NCBI RefSeq assembly: GCF_022370635.2
Contig: NZ_CP092362.2
Coordinates: 3,534,001 to 3,598,000, forward strand
DNA length: 64,000 nt
Direction of reading: 5' to 3'
Source: Mycolicibacterium crocinum
Lineage (GTDB): Bacteria > Actinomycetota > Actinomycetes > Mycobacteriales > Mycobacteriaceae
A program made the position numbers and the translations under genes. Below the pieces are notes generated by a model. That model was not told the DNA's origin. It made no database searches and saw nothing but the letters and a program-made list of their open reading frames with translations. The stretch's first letter is position 1; each line of letters starts with the position of its first letter. This document shows, piece after piece, positions 53,283 to 62,255 of this stretch.

Positions 53283-53723
53283 GTGGCAGAGGTTGTGGAG
53301 ATCCCCCGGGCGCAGACTCGGCACGCGGCGATCGCGATGCTGGCGCTGCGACCGCGCTGGCAGTCCGCGGAGGCACTGGTGGAGTTCATCGACACCAACC
53401 TTCGGCCGGCGGGCTATCGGCTCGCCGGCGTTTTCGACAACGACCCGGAGGCCGCGGTGTCGGTGATCGGATTCCGGGAAGCGTGGTCGACGGCGTGGGG
53501 CCATCACCTGTATGTCGACGATATGTCGACGATTCCTGACGCACGCGGTCGCGGACATGCCGAGGCCCTGATGCGGTGGGTCGTCGTCGAGGCGCAACGG
53601 TTGAATTGCGAAGCGATTCACTTGGATTCCGGCGTCGGCGCGGATCGCGCTGCCGCGCATCGGCTATACATGCGCAACCACTTCGACATCACCGCACACC
53701 ATTTCACCCGGCTACTGGACTGA
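53283..53723 (+). CDS. GNAT-family N-acetyltransferase
   Basis: A 146-residue GNAT. The acetyl-CoA loop is in DDMSTIPDARGRGHAEALMRWVVVEA near residue 80, the Q/R-x-x-G-x-G/A type motif being RGRGHA. The C-terminal HRLYMRNHFDITAHHF is the usual GNAT end. It acetylates an amine of unknown identity. The GTG at 53283 starts it. The 3' end overlaps the remains of the convergent methyltransferase gene by 12 bp. Confidence 0.85.
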   Translation: MAEVVEIPRAQTRHAAIAMLALRPRWQSAEALVEFIDTNLRPAGYRLAGVFDNDPEAAVSVIGFREAWSTAWGHHLYVDDMSTIPDARGRGHAEALMRWVVVEAQRLNCEAIHLDSGVGADRAAAHRLYMRNHFDITAHHFTRLLD

Positions 53724-53975
53724 GCGCGCCGGCGGGGTCAGACAGGCCACCGCGCTCCACATCTTGTCGCCCGGGCTGCGCGGATCGGGCTGCGGCAACA
53801 AGGACGCCAGCCGCAACAGCAGCGGCAGCCGGCGAAACCGGCGGGCCGCCGGCAACAGCGGATCGATGAGGGCCGTCGACCAACCCAGACCTTCGAAGAA
53901 CGCGAGCCCATTGGGCGGCCCGAACTTGATCGGCGCATTGCGCATCATGCCGTCAGTTCTGTCATTCATCGTCGC
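53712..53975 (-). pseudogene. SAM-dependent methyltransferase, C-terminal fragment
   Basis: This is the last part of a mycobacterial class I methyltransferase of the TIGR00027 family, recognisable by NAPIKFGPPNGLAFFEGLGW, RRLPLLLRLASLLP and KMWSAVACL. It is separated from its N-terminal half by the IS1380 insertion. Joining 56242-55652 to 53975-53712 gives one frame of 284 residues through GGIKATMND. An ATG at 53969 might allow a short peptide, but it has no SAM site. Confidence 0.9.
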
Positions 53976-53980
53976 CTTAA
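53976..53980. repeat. CTTAA target duplication, left copy
   Basis: CTTAA precedes the left inverted repeat of the IS1380-family element and recurs at 55652-55656 after the right one. Confidence 0.85.
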
Positions 53981-55651
53981 CCTCGATCCACCGGTGAGCT
54001 GTCGGTGTGAAGTCGATTTCGATTGTGTGCGTTGGGCCCGGGGTGTGCCGTGAGGTGGGTGTGTGTGATGGCCCGATCTCGGTATCGGCTTGTTCCTGTG
54101 GGTCTTTCGTCTCGTGCGGGCGGTTGGGGTTGCTCTGTTAGGCCAGCAGTGGCCGGTTTCGGCCAAACAGACTGTGGAACAGGGTGTTCCACGCGGTTTC
54201 CCAGGGCCAGTTGCGTGGCAGGTGCAGGGTCAGGCGTCGGGCCGAGGAGGCGATGCGTGCCGGCACGCTGATCAGGGTGCGGCGGATGGTGCCGGTGCGG
54301 GCTTTGGCCAGCGCTGGTCCGGTCAGGGTGGCCGCGGCGCGGGTGAGGTTGAACGCCATCGCTGCGCACACCAGCCAGGCGGCGTTGGCGCCGAATCGCC
54401 CCGAGGGCAGATGGGCCAGAGCAGAGTCTTTGAGGTCGGCGTGGACCTGCTCGATGAGCGCGTGGCCGCGGTGGGTCTTGTCGGCGGTGACGGTATCGAG
54501 GTCGGTGGTGGTGAAGAAGGCATGGAAGCGCCAGGTGTCGAACAGGGTGGTCTGCCCCTCGCCGCTGGCGGGGTTGAGGTCGGGGATGCGCCGCACCACC
54601 AGCCTGCCGGGGATCTGCTCGCTGGTTTTGCGGGAGCTGAACGCGGTGAAGTCGATCTCGGCGACCTCGGCGCGCGAGATCCAGCGCTGGGTGTTCTCGT
54701 CGTAGATCGCGTCGGTGTACTGGATCGAGATCCAGGCGTCCTCGGGTATGGCGGCGATGGCGGCTTTGACTTTTGGGTCCAGGCGCACGGTGATCGACAC
54801 GTCGGCACCACCGCGCAGAGCAGCCGCCACGGTTGGGTAGCCGTAGAACGCCGAGTCGGCTCGCAGCAGCGGCCGGGTGGCTGCCGCCGAAGAGCGCAGT
54901 CGTGTCACGGTGGCCAGCGTGTCGCCGACGATGCGGGCAGCTCCACGTGCTGATCCGCAGGCGCCTTTGCGTAGGCGTTGGCCGCAGATGATCGGTGCAC
55001 CATGCTCAGTGGTGAGCGTGGCGATCAGCGCATTTAACCCACGGACCCCGGAGTATCCGTAACCAGATCCCTGTTTGGTGTAGCCGTGCACTTCGATGAT
55101 GGTGTCATCGAGATCAACACACACCGGACCGTCAACACCGGCCAGCACCGGAGTGCGTTCGTGCAGACCGGCCAGCAACCGCGCCGCCACGGCGTCGAGT
55201 TGGCGGACATGACCGAAGCTGAATTCGCGCAGGAACGATCCCAGCGTCGACGGGGCGTACGGGCGGTCGAACACGGTGCCCATCGCGCCGTGGCGCAGCA
55301 AGGCCATGTCATCGATGCTGTCAGCACCAGCTACCATGCCCGCGACCAGCGACAAGACTTTCGCCCCGGCGTTGGCGCCCTTGTCGGTCGGCACCGTGAT
55401 GTGCTCATCAGCCAGGCTGCTCAACCCGCACTGATGAGCCAGAGCGGCCATCGGGACCAGCCCGGCACACGACACCAGATTGGGGTCATCAAAGCGGGCT
55501 GACGCCACAGGACGAGTGTGAGATAGTTGCATCTACGAGATGCCCTTCGTTCTGACCGAATGTGATCCTAGACAAATCCCATTCTTTCACCGCGACAGGG
55601 CATTTCGTTTTTACAACCCGCCCCAACTCCTATTCGATCGGTGGATCAAGG
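53981..55651 (-). mobile_element. IS1380-family element, 1671 bp
   Basis: The terminal inverted repeats are CCTCGATCCACCGGT at the left and, read inward, CCTTGATCCACCGAT at the right. A 5-bp CTTAA duplication flanks the element. It carries one intact transposase on the minus strand. The short, nearly identical ends and intact gene suggest a fairly recent insertion. It splits a methyltransferase gene in the same orientation. Confidence 0.92.
54138..55532 (-). CDS. IS1380-family transposase
   Basis: A 464-residue DDE transposase, normal for the family. Catalytic aspartates are seen in GPVCVDLDDTIIEVHGYTKQG near residue 140 and LLRADSAFYGYP near residue 224; the late ALIEQVHADLKDSALAHLP provides the acidic third residue. 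The N-terminal GANAGAKVLSLVAGMVAGADSIDDM is also typical. It is intact and probably functional. Confidence 0.92.
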   Translation of the reverse strand: MQLSHTRPVASARFDDPNLVSCAGLVPMAALAHQCGLSSLADEHITVPTDKGANAGAKVLSLVAGMVAGADSIDDMALLRHGAMGTVFDRPYAPSTLGSFLREFSFGHVRQLDAVAARLLAGLHERTPVLAGVDGPVCVDLDDTIIEVHGYTKQGSGYGYSGVRGLNALIATLTTEHGAPIICGQRLRKGACGSARGAARIVGDTLATVTRLRSSAAATRPLLRADSAFYGYPTVAAALRGGADVSITVRLDPKVKAAIAAIPEDAWISIQYTDAIYDENTQRWISRAEVAEIDFTAFSSRKTSEQIPGRLVVRRIPDLNPASGEGQTTLFDTWRFHAFFTTTDLDTVTADKTHRGHALIEQVHADLKDSALAHLPSGRFGANAAWLVCAAMAFNLTRAAATLTGPALAKARTGTIRRTLISVPARIASSARRLTLHLPRNWPWETAWNTLFHSLFGRNRPLLA

Positions 55652-55656
55652 CTTAA
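55652..55656. repeat. CTTAA target duplication, right copy
   Basis: The second CTTAA copy; it is also the last sequence of the N-terminal methyltransferase fragment before the insertion. Confidence 0.85.
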
Positions 55657-56242
55657 TGCCGCCGGACCCGAAATCGAAGGTCCACCAAGATATTTCGGGA
55701 CGCTGAAACGCCGCCGACAATCCGACGACGTCGGCATCGGTGAGATACATCAACAGACCTTCGGTGAGTACGAAGGCTTTGCTCGCCCCGGCGAGAGCAT
55801 CGTCGAGGAAGGCCTCGCGAGCGCGGGGATCGGCAAGGTCGACGGCGTGGCGCGAGAGCCGGCAGCGCGGGGTTTCCCCCTCCAGCAGTTGCTCTTTCTC
55901 GGCGACCAGGCCCGGGAGGTCGGCTTCCACCCACAGCAGATCTGAGGGCAGGTCGAGCCGGTAGGGCCGGGTGTCCAGCCCGGCGGCCAGGTTCAGCACC
56001 CGGTCGCACCCTTGGCTGATGGCCTCGGCGATCAGATCGTCGATGATCTTGGTGCGGGCCACCAGCCACCAACCGTCGCGGATGCTGCGTGGTGCGGCGG
56101 CGATGATGGCGTGGCCCTGTTCGCCCGCCAGCCGTTCGGCCAGCGGGTCGTGAAACAGGGCGTCCGGCCGCGCCGATTCCCTGGCGCGATGTGCGGTCAC
56201 CCAGCGGGCGGTGTCGGAGACGTTCGAGACCAGCGAGCCCAT
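55652..56242 (-). pseudogene. SAM-dependent methyltransferase, N-terminal fragment
   Basis: About 197 codons of a TIGR00027-family methyltransferase. The family start SNVSDTARWVTAHRARES, the SAM-binding VLNLAAGLDTRPYRL near residue 83 and VLTEGLLMYL near residue 159 are present. The frame is cut by the IS1380 element after GGIK and then stops inside it. It might still be translated, but it lacks the C-terminal substrate part. The 62-residue small protein gene lies just upstream on the same strand. Confidence 0.9.
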
Positions 56243-56268
56243 GCGCGAAAGTGTTCCAGACCGTCGGC

Positions 56269-56457
56269 TCAGAAGACCGGCAGGTGCGCAGCGGCCACCA
56301 ACGGCAGGCGCCCGGCGCTCATGCTGCGCCCTTCGGTCATGGCGGGCACGCGGCCCTGGAAGGATGCGCCGTAGAACGGATCGATCGGGGTGAGCGCGTC
56401 CGCGCCGCCGATGCTGTTACCGGCCCGCTCCAACCAACGTGCGATGCGATTCTTCAT
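56269..56457 (-). CDS. Small hypothetical protein, 62 aa
   Basis: A short protein, MKNRIARWLERAGNSIGG at its N-terminus and a conserved-looking DPFYGASFQGR in the middle. I do not recognise a family. The ATG at 56457 has an excellent GGGAGGT ribosome site 8 bp upstream, which is the main evidence that it is real. It lies 26 bp before the methyltransferase start on the same strand and was probably cotranscribed with it. An upstream in-frame start would add 23 residues but lacks the ribosome site. Confidence 0.6.
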   Translation of the reverse strand: MKNRIARWLERAGNSIGGADALTPIDPFYGASFQGRVPAMTEGRSMSAGRLPLVAAAHLPVF

Positions 56458-56600
56458 GGCTGACCTCCCTGTTTGACCTTGTCGTCGTTGGCTTCGACTC
56501 TCCTTGGTTGCAGGCGGCGACGGCATCGGTCGGCTGGTGGATGTCCGGGATGAATCGCGTGTCCGCCAATCGGGGGACGTCGTGCTGCCATGCTGGTGGC

Positions 56601-57731
56601 ATGCCTCGCCTGCCCCGCCGCATCACCTCGGATCTGACCGCCGTGGTGGCGGGGCTGGAGGGCAAGCTCACCGAGCGTCGCCGCGACCTCAAAGTTCAGT
56701 TCGGGGCGTTTCGCGGTGTGCACGTGGTGGTCTACCGCGGGTATGTGGCAGGCGATGTGGCCAAGGTTCGGGTTCGGGTGATGGAAACGCCCGAACTGCC
56801 CGGCACCAGTCGCATCCCGTATTGGGATGTGGCGCAGAGCAATGTGCGACGGCACGCCACGCTGTCCATCGTCGGAGCCGAGGTAGAACTGCGCATCGGC
56901 AGATACTCGGCCGCCGAGGTCACCGACGGTCACGGCTTCGCCGCCTTCTCGCTGCCCGTGCCTAAGCTGCGGGTCGGCTGGCACGCGGCGGAGGCCGTCG
57001 TCGCGGGCATCGACGATGACGACAGCGCCACCGGCACCGGGTGGGTACTCAAACCATCCTTGGCCGCACCGTTTCTGGTGATCTCCGATATCGACGACAC
57101 GATCCTGCTGACCGGCCTCACCGAGGGCGTGGCGATGGTGGCCAGAACGCTGCTGCGGCATGTGGAACAGCGCACCGCCATCCCCGGCATGTCGGCGCTC
57201 TACCGGGGCCTGGCGCGGGGCATCCCCGGTCGTACCGGTAGCCGCCGCCCCGAGCCGGCGTTCTTCTACGTGTCCACGGGAAGCTGGTCGTTCTATTCGA
57301 TGCTCGAACAATTCGTCGAGCTCCGCGCCTTTCCACCGGGCCCGATGTTCCTCACCGACTGGGGTCCGACCGATCGCTATCTGCGGCGCAGCGGCGCCGA
57401 GCACAAGCGCTCAGCTGTGCGCCGGCTGTTCGAGGCCTATCCCGGAATGCGGTTCGTATTGATCGGCGACAGCGGACAGCGTGACCCGGTGATCTACGAA
57501 GAGTTGGCGCGCGAGTTTCCGGGGCGGGTGCTGGCGGCCATCATCCGGCAGGTCGGTGCCGACGACGAGGAGCGCAACTCGGCATTGTCCGAGCACGCCG
57601 AGGCGCTGCGTGGCGAGGGCATCCCGATGCATCTGGTGGCCGATGCCGCGCAGGCCGCCGAAGTGGCCCACAATCTGCGCCTCTGCGATGCGGACACCAT
57701 GTCGGAGGTTCGCGCCGAACTGGATGACTAA
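56601..57731 (+). CDS. App1-like phosphatidate phosphatase family protein (DUF2183)
   Basis: A 376-residue protein. The N-terminal half is a beta-rich domain. The C-terminal half is HAD-like: ISDIDDTILLTGLTEG near residue 158 gives the DxDxT nucleophile motif, STGSWSFYSMLEQFV and LIGDSGQRDP the other motifs. It matches the App1/DUF2183 catalytic domain, which in yeast is a phosphatidate phosphatase. The bacterial substrate is unproven. The ATG at 56601 is chosen because the upstream residues to 56439 lie in the promoter region of the divergent small gene. Confidence 0.8.
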   Translation: MPRLPRRITSDLTAVVAGLEGKLTERRRDLKVQFGAFRGVHVVVYRGYVAGDVAKVRVRVMETPELPGTSRIPYWDVAQSNVRRHATLSIVGAEVELRIGRYSAAEVTDGHGFAAFSLPVPKLRVGWHAAEAVVAGIDDDDSATGTGWVLKPSLAAPFLVISDIDDTILLTGLTEGVAMVARTLLRHVEQRTAIPGMSALYRGLARGIPGRTGSRRPEPAFFYVSTGSWSFYSMLEQFVELRAFPPGPMFLTDWGPTDRYLRRSGAEHKRSAVRRLFEAYPGMRFVLIGDSGQRDPVIYEELAREFPGRVLAAIIRQVGADDEERNSALSEHAEALRGEGIPMHLVADAAQAAEVAHNLRLCDADTMSEVRAELDD

Positions 57732-57772
57732 ACCGCAACACCATTATTTGCTGTACTGGTAGTCTGCGCAGC

Positions 57773-58957
57773 GTGCGGGTGTCAGGTTATTTCGCAGGTG
57801 GTGTACTTGCGCTGGGGATCGGCGCTGGGCTGTTCCTCGGGCACGGGGTTGCGTCGGCTGCCCCCGACGGCGCCGGCTCACCGGAGAAGTCGGTGACGAA
57901 GCCCGCCGCCAAATCCGCGCGTCAGGCTGTCCGGCACGAGTCGGTGCGCAACCAGAGCCACCGGACGGCCACCCGGCCGATGGCACATCTGGCCCCCGCG
58001 ATCTCGGTGACCCTGCCGCCGATGCCCGTCACCCGTGGTGCTTCGTTCACGGTGTCCACCGACTTCATGAAGCCGTTCGCCACGAATTTCGTTGCGGCCG
58101 GCGGTGATCCGGCTGACAGCGCGCGGTTCTTCTTCGGTGACCTGGCAGTCAAGAGTCTGGACGCCCTCGCCGAGGACAACATTCCGACACCGCAGACGCG
58201 CCTGTTGCTGGGCAACCTCGCGGCGTCGGGGTACTTCGGCGGAATCTGGTTGCGCGACAACCTGAGCACCAGCCCCACGACCACTCCGGCGATCGCGATA
58301 CCCACCCTGGTGCCCTCGCCGATCGAGCTCTCGCCGTCAGCGATCGGGATCCGGTTGTTCGACGCGGTATCGGCGGGCCTGACCGCTGTGGCGGCCAAGG
58401 CACCGGACTGGGTGGTCTCGACTGTCGCACACGTCTCGGTGCCGGTGTTGCTGGCGCTCTACGGGTACAACCGTGGCTATTTACAGGTGGTGCTGGAGCA
58501 TCCGCCGGCCGGCGTGCCGTCGATGCAGGACACGTTGACCTGCGACAGCTTTCTGGCGTGCAACTCGACCGCTTTTCCCCTGGAGTTGGCCACCCGGTAT
58601 GACGATGCGCTGAGCACGCTCAGCGACCCGACCAGTCCTGGCTGGGCAGAGATGTCCATGTGGACCACCGTGCTGGAGGGTGCGACAGGCGCGGGGCGGT
58701 TCGTCTGGGAGGGGTTGGCCCGCGCGGGCTTCTCCCCCACGTCCTACACGGCGCTGGTGCAACTGAGTTCGGCCTATCTCATGGTGAGTAAGGCGGCCGT
58801 GCTGGCCAGCATGACGGCCTACGCGGACGGCGATACGGCCGTCGGCCGCAGCGCACTGCGACTGCAGGCGGGGCTGTGGATGTGGTCAGGCGCCTACTTC
58901 GCCGGGCTGGCTTCAGGTGCCGCCCACGGCACCATCCCGAAAGTTGTTGTGTCCTAG
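57773..58957 (+). CDS. Secreted hypothetical protein, 394 aa
   Basis: An exported protein of unrecognised family. The signal peptide is YFAGGVLALGIGAGLFLGHGVASAA, with cleavage near residue 30. An alanine/basic linker follows, then a largely helical domain with one cysteine pair in LTCDSFLACNST near residue 257 and an alanine-rich C-terminal helix pair. It starts with GTG, 41 bp after the App1-like gene on the same strand, and may be cotranscribed. I cannot suggest a function. Confidence 0.7.
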   Translation: MRVSGYFAGGVLALGIGAGLFLGHGVASAAPDGAGSPEKSVTKPAAKSARQAVRHESVRNQSHRTATRPMAHLAPAISVTLPPMPVTRGASFTVSTDFMKPFATNFVAAGGDPADSARFFFGDLAVKSLDALAEDNIPTPQTRLLLGNLAASGYFGGIWLRDNLSTSPTTTPAIAIPTLVPSPIELSPSAIGIRLFDAVSAGLTAVAAKAPDWVVSTVAHVSVPVLLALYGYNRGYLQVVLEHPPAGVPSMQDTLTCDSFLACNSTAFPLELATRYDDALSTLSDPTSPGWAEMSMWTTVLEGATGAGRFVWEGLARAGFSPTSYTALVQLSSAYLMVSKAAVLASMTAYADGDTAVGRSALRLQAGLWMWSGAYFAGLASGAAHGTIPKVVVS

Positions 58958-58976
58958 CCGCAGCCGCCCGAGTAGC

Positions 58977-59711
58977 TCAGAGGTCACGCTCGAGCAGCAC
59001 CGCGCCGGCATCGGCGGAAATGATTTGCACCGAGGCGATTTCGTCGACGGGCATCGAGGTGCTGCCACCCAAGGATGCCGGCATCCCGACCCGCGCCGTC
59101 CAGGTGGCCAGCTGGGTCCGGCTGCCGTCGCGTCCCACCGCCACCATCGCCAGCTTGTCGCCGGCTTCGTCGCCGTCGTAGTCGACGTCCATCGGGCCGG
59201 CCTCGTAGGTGCATTGCATCTCGATGCGGGTGCCCCACGCCCGACGAGTGAGAGTGACTGTGGCGGTGAGGGGTACGGGCTTCTTCGGCGTCATCGTCAG
59301 CGCTGATGCCTGCCCGGGGTGCGGTGCCGGTGTCACCACCATCGGGTTGGATTGACTCGCGGCGAACACGCCGATGGCCAACGCCGCTGCCACGGCCATC
59401 GTCCACGTCGCCGCGCGTGACCGACGCCGCCGGGTATTCACCGTGGCCAGCAACTCGTCCCGCAACGGCGGCAATCCGGCATACCCATCGGGCTCATCAA
59501 GGGTGTCCACGTACCCGCGGTCGATCTGAGACAGCAGCGCCCGCATACCGCCAAGGTCGGTGACCGCGTCGGCGCAGGAGGGGCACCCCTTGAGGTGCAC
59601 TTCGAATTCCCGGCGTTCCGCACACGACAGCGATCCCAGCACGTATGCCGCATCCCACAGCGCGTACGGGTGGGTGCCGCCGGGCGAGGACGGACCGTCG
59701 ACGGTGGTCAT
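58977..59711 (-). CDS. Anti-sigma factor-like zf-HC2 membrane protein (RskA-like)
   Basis: A 244-residue protein. The N-terminal zinc-binding anti-sigma domain shows DAAYVLGSLSCAERREFEVHLKGCPSCADAV (H-x3-C-x2-C). One membrane helix, ATWTMAVAAALAIGVFA, is near residue 110, and a beta-rich extracytoplasmic domain like that of RskA follows. Such proteins hold an ECF sigma factor inactive at the membrane. Unusually, no sigma factor gene is adjacent; the upstream gene is a TetR regulator whose stop (TGATG region) is almost fused to this start. Confidence 0.85.
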   Translation of the reverse strand: MTTVDGPSSPGGTHPYALWDAAYVLGSLSCAERREFEVHLKGCPSCADAVTDLGGMRALLSQIDRGYVDTLDEPDGYAGLPPLRDELLATVNTRRRRSRAATWTMAVAAALAIGVFAASQSNPMVVTPAPHPGQASALTMTPKKPVPLTATVTLTRRAWGTRIEMQCTYEAGPMDVDYDGDEAGDKLAMVAVGRDGSRTQLATWTARVGMPASLGGSTSMPVDEIASVQIISADAGAVLLERDL

Positions 59712-59715
59712 CACA

Positions 59716-60363
59716 TCAGCCTGACGTCAGGCCTTCGAAGAGCCGCGTGATTAGCATAATGACGAAGCTGTCGAAGTCGCCGCGCAGGCGCTGCTCGTCC
59801 GCCGCGAACGGACGCTGCATCGACATTCCCAAGAGCACGACTTCCATGAGTCGCACCGACTCGTCGATCACGTGATCCGGCGCCGCCTCACCGGCGATGG
59901 ATCGGAGCAAGCCGGCGAACTGGCGCCGTTGGGTATCGCGGAACTCGAGGTATGCGGTGCGCAGAAAGTCGTTGTGGTTGGCGGCCGCCCCGAACTCGAC
60001 GACGAAGGTGACCGTGTCGAGGTTGTCGATGAACAGGGTGTACAACAAACCGGCCGCGTCGGCCAGGTTGTCGCCCACGGAATCTGTGGGCATCAGTTGA
60101 GTCGCGGCCGTCTCGAACAGTTTGGTCGCCACGTCGTTGATGGCGGCGTCGAAGAGCTTTTCTTTGGTTTCGAAGTGATAGTGCAGGAGGGTCTGCGACA
60201 CCTTGGCCGTGTTCGCGATCAGCCGCATCGAGGACTTCTCGTACCCGTAGGCGCGGAAACACTGCACCGTCGCGTCCAAGATTCGCTGCCGGGCGTCGCC
60301 GCCCGTGGCCTCGGGGAGCCCGACACCGTCGTTCGCCGCAACCGTTGGTGTCGACATCGACAC
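59716..60363 (-). CDS. TetR-family transcriptional regulator
   Basis: A 215-residue regulator. The helix-turn-helix is in ARQRILDATVQCFRAYGYEKSSMRLIANTAKVSQTLLHYHFETKEKLF, with the typical YHF segment. The C-terminal helices form a ligand domain. The ATG at 60363 or 60357 starts it. It precedes the anti-sigma factor-like gene with no gap, so it is probably cotranscribed with it, giving two layers of control. Inverted repeats upstream may be its operator. Confidence 0.88.
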   Translation of the reverse strand: MSMSTPTVAANDGVGLPEATGGDARQRILDATVQCFRAYGYEKSSMRLIANTAKVSQTLLHYHFETKEKLFDAAINDVATKLFETAATQLMPTDSVGDNLADAAGLLYTLFIDNLDTVTFVVEFGAAANHNDFLRTAYLEFRDTQRRQFAGLLRSIAGEAAPDHVIDESVRLMEVVLLGMSMQRPFAADEQRLRGDFDSFVIMLITRLFEGLTSG

Positions 60364-60387
60364 TCCTCGCTCGTTGATGACCTATTC

Positions 60388-60423
60388 CTGATCGCGCAAT
60401 CAGTGTCCTCTAGTTTGGGACAC
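60388..60423. promoter_or_regulatory. Inverted repeats upstream of the TetR gene
   Basis: CTGAT-CGCGCA-ATCAG (60388-60403) and GTGTCC-TCTAGTTTG-GGACAC (60403-60423) are adjacent imperfectly spaced palindromes 25-60 bp before the TetR start. Either could be the autoregulatory operator. This rests on symmetry and position only. Confidence 0.4.
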
Positions 60424-60503
60424 GAGTGGCGATTCCGGTTGGTTCATGAGGAAACCAGTGATTTCAGATCTTCGCGAGCGTGGCACGCGGGCGTTTGAGC
60501 GGG

Positions 60504-61412
60504 TCAGAAAGAAGACGGACTCAGCTCACCGGCATGCAGCCTGAGCACCCGGCGAACCTTCGCGGTGCGGCGCAGGCGCCTCGTCCAGGCGACCGCGAAC
60601 GCGCCCAGCATCAGGATCGACAGTGCCGCGAGCCACGGGTAGCCACCGTGACCGTGCACCCACGTCACCACCGCGCCCTGGATGCGACCGGCGCCGGTGA
60701 TCACCGGGTCGTCCGGTGCTGCGGTGCCGTTGAAGATACGTATCTCGTACACCCCGTAGTAGCCGACATACAAGCCGACGAGTAGTACCAGAGCGCCGCC
60801 GAACCTGTTGATATATGGCAGGATTCGACGCATGCGGTAGACCCCGACGGGGTTGGCGAAGGCCGCGGCGATGGCCAGCACACCGACGATCAGCGACATG
60901 CCCGCGGCGTAGACCAGATAGGTCAGCAGCCCGTTGACGATCAGCCCGCTGCGGAAGCTGGCCGCGGTCACGGCCAGAAACGGTCCGATGGTGCACGACA
61001 GCGACGCGATCGCGTAGCCCACCCCGTAGCCGAACATCGAGCCACCGTGCGCCGTCGGCGCCCACCGGCTGCTGCGGGTCACCGGGTTGAAGCCGGGGAG
61101 GTGACGGCCGGCCAGCGACCAGATGCCGAGTCCGACGAGCACCAAACCGATCACCACCGTGACGTAGGGCAGGTACTGCTGCACGGTCGCGGCAGCGGAC
61201 ACGGTGAGCAGGCCGAAGGCGCCAAACACGGTCATGAACCCAAACACCATTTCGATGGTGGCCACTCCCGCGCGGCGCAACGCCGTGAGCTGGCCGGTGG
61301 CATCGCCGCGCACGACCAGCGTCATATAGACAGGCAGCATCGCGAAGCCACACGGATTGAGCACTGCCACCAATCCGGCGCCGAACGCAAGTCCCATCAG
61401 ACTTTGTTCCAC
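60504..61412 (-). CDS. ccdA: CcdA-like cytochrome c biogenesis/thiol-disulfide membrane protein
   Basis: A 302-residue membrane protein with six or more helices. The redox cysteines of the CcdA/DsbD transmembrane domain are in VLNPCGFAMLPVY near residue 20 and ASLSCTIGPFLAV near residue 144. It moves reducing power across the membrane to periplasmic thiol proteins. Mycobacteria have several such proteins; here no thioredoxin-like or Res genes are next to it, so the partner is unknown. It starts with GTG at 61412; an ATG at 61397 is possible. Confidence 0.85.
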   Translation of the reverse strand: MEQSLMGLAFGAGLVAVLNPCGFAMLPVYMTLVVRGDATGQLTALRRAGVATIEMVFGFMTVFGAFGLLTVSAAATVQQYLPYVTVVIGLVLVGLGIWSLAGRHLPGFNPVTRSSRWAPTAHGGSMFGYGVGYAIASLSCTIGPFLAVTAASFRSGLIVNGLLTYLVYAAGMSLIVGVLAIAAAFANPVGVYRMRRILPYINRFGGALVLLVGLYVGYYGVYEIRIFNGTAAPDDPVITGAGRIQGAVVTWVHGHGGYPWLAALSILMLGAFAVAWTRRLRRTAKVRRVLRLHAGELSPSSF

Positions 61413-61583
61413 GATGCGCGCATGCCCCTGTCCTGTCGGGCGACCCGGAACTGTCGTCTGTGTACGACGCGAGCCAGACTGGCTCCGGGTTCAATCGCCT
61501 GTAAGTGACCCGAACGGGCCACCACCCGAGAATGGCCGGGTTGAGCGATGCGGCCGTGGAGGGTGGGCTCGTAGGTTCGGCCC

Positions 61584-62255
61584 ATGACCGAGACTGCCCG
61601 CGACGAATCCAGCACCGATCAGCGACACACGTCCACCTACGCGGTGTGGCTGCGCGTCATGGCGTTGGTGTACGACCCGTTCGTCTGGCTGGGCGAGTTG
61701 GTCGGCATGCGACGCCGGCGGCGCGCGCTGGTGGCCGACGCCGTTGGGCGGGTCGTCGAGATCGGCGCCGGAACCGGGCTCAACGTGCGGCACTACCCCG
61801 ACAGCATCGACGAGCTCGTGCTGACCGAACCCGAGCCGGGTATGCGCCGGAAGCTGGCCCGGCGCCTCAAGCGTGTCGGGCGCACCGCGAACATCGTCGA
61901 CGCGTCCGCGCTTCATCTCCCCTTCGCCGACGCCTCGGTGGACACCGTCGTCTCGACGCTGGTGCTGTGCACTGTCCCGGACCCCGAGGGCGCCCTTAGA
62001 GAGATCCACCGTGTGCTGCGCCCGGGCGGGCAGCTGCTGTTCATCGAACACATTCGAGCGAGCTCACGATTCCTCGCGGCCTACCAGGACGTGATGCTGC
62101 GTCCATGGCGTGGTTTCGCCGGCGGATGCGTGTGCAACCGTCCGACCCTGGAGTTGATGCATTCCTGCGGGTTCACCGTGCGGGCCGATGCCGCCGTCTG
62201 GCACGGGATGCCCGCGATCGTTCACCCGCTCGCGATCGGGCGGGCCACTGCATGA
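61584..62255 (+). CDS. Class I SAM-dependent methyltransferase
   Basis: A 223-residue Methyltransf_11-type enzyme. Motif I is VVEIGAGTGLNVRHYP near residue 54; VVSTLVLCTVPDPEGALREIHRVLRPGGQLLFIEH contains motifs II-III. It resembles small methyltransferases that act on thiols, phospholipids or quinone precursors. The start codon of the PGRS-like protein overlaps its stop by 4 bp (ATGA), so the two are translationally coupled, a combination with no obvious explanation. Confidence 0.88.
   Translation: MTETARDESSTDQRHTSTYAVWLRVMALVYDPFVWLGELVGMRRRRRALVADAVGRVVEIGAGTGLNVRHYPDSIDELVLTEPEPGMRRKLARRLKRVGRTANIVDASALHLPFADASVDTVVSTLVLCTVPDPEGALREIHRVLRPGGQLLFIEHIRASSRFLAAYQDVMLRPWRGFAGGCVCNRPTLELMHSCGFTVRADAAVWHGMPAIVHPLAIGRATA

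Noticed and set aside
51664..53376. A 570-codon open frame on the minus strand
   Set aside because: It is the shadow of the AzgA-type permease, with a His/Arg/Asp-rich composition typical of antisense translation of membrane protein genes.
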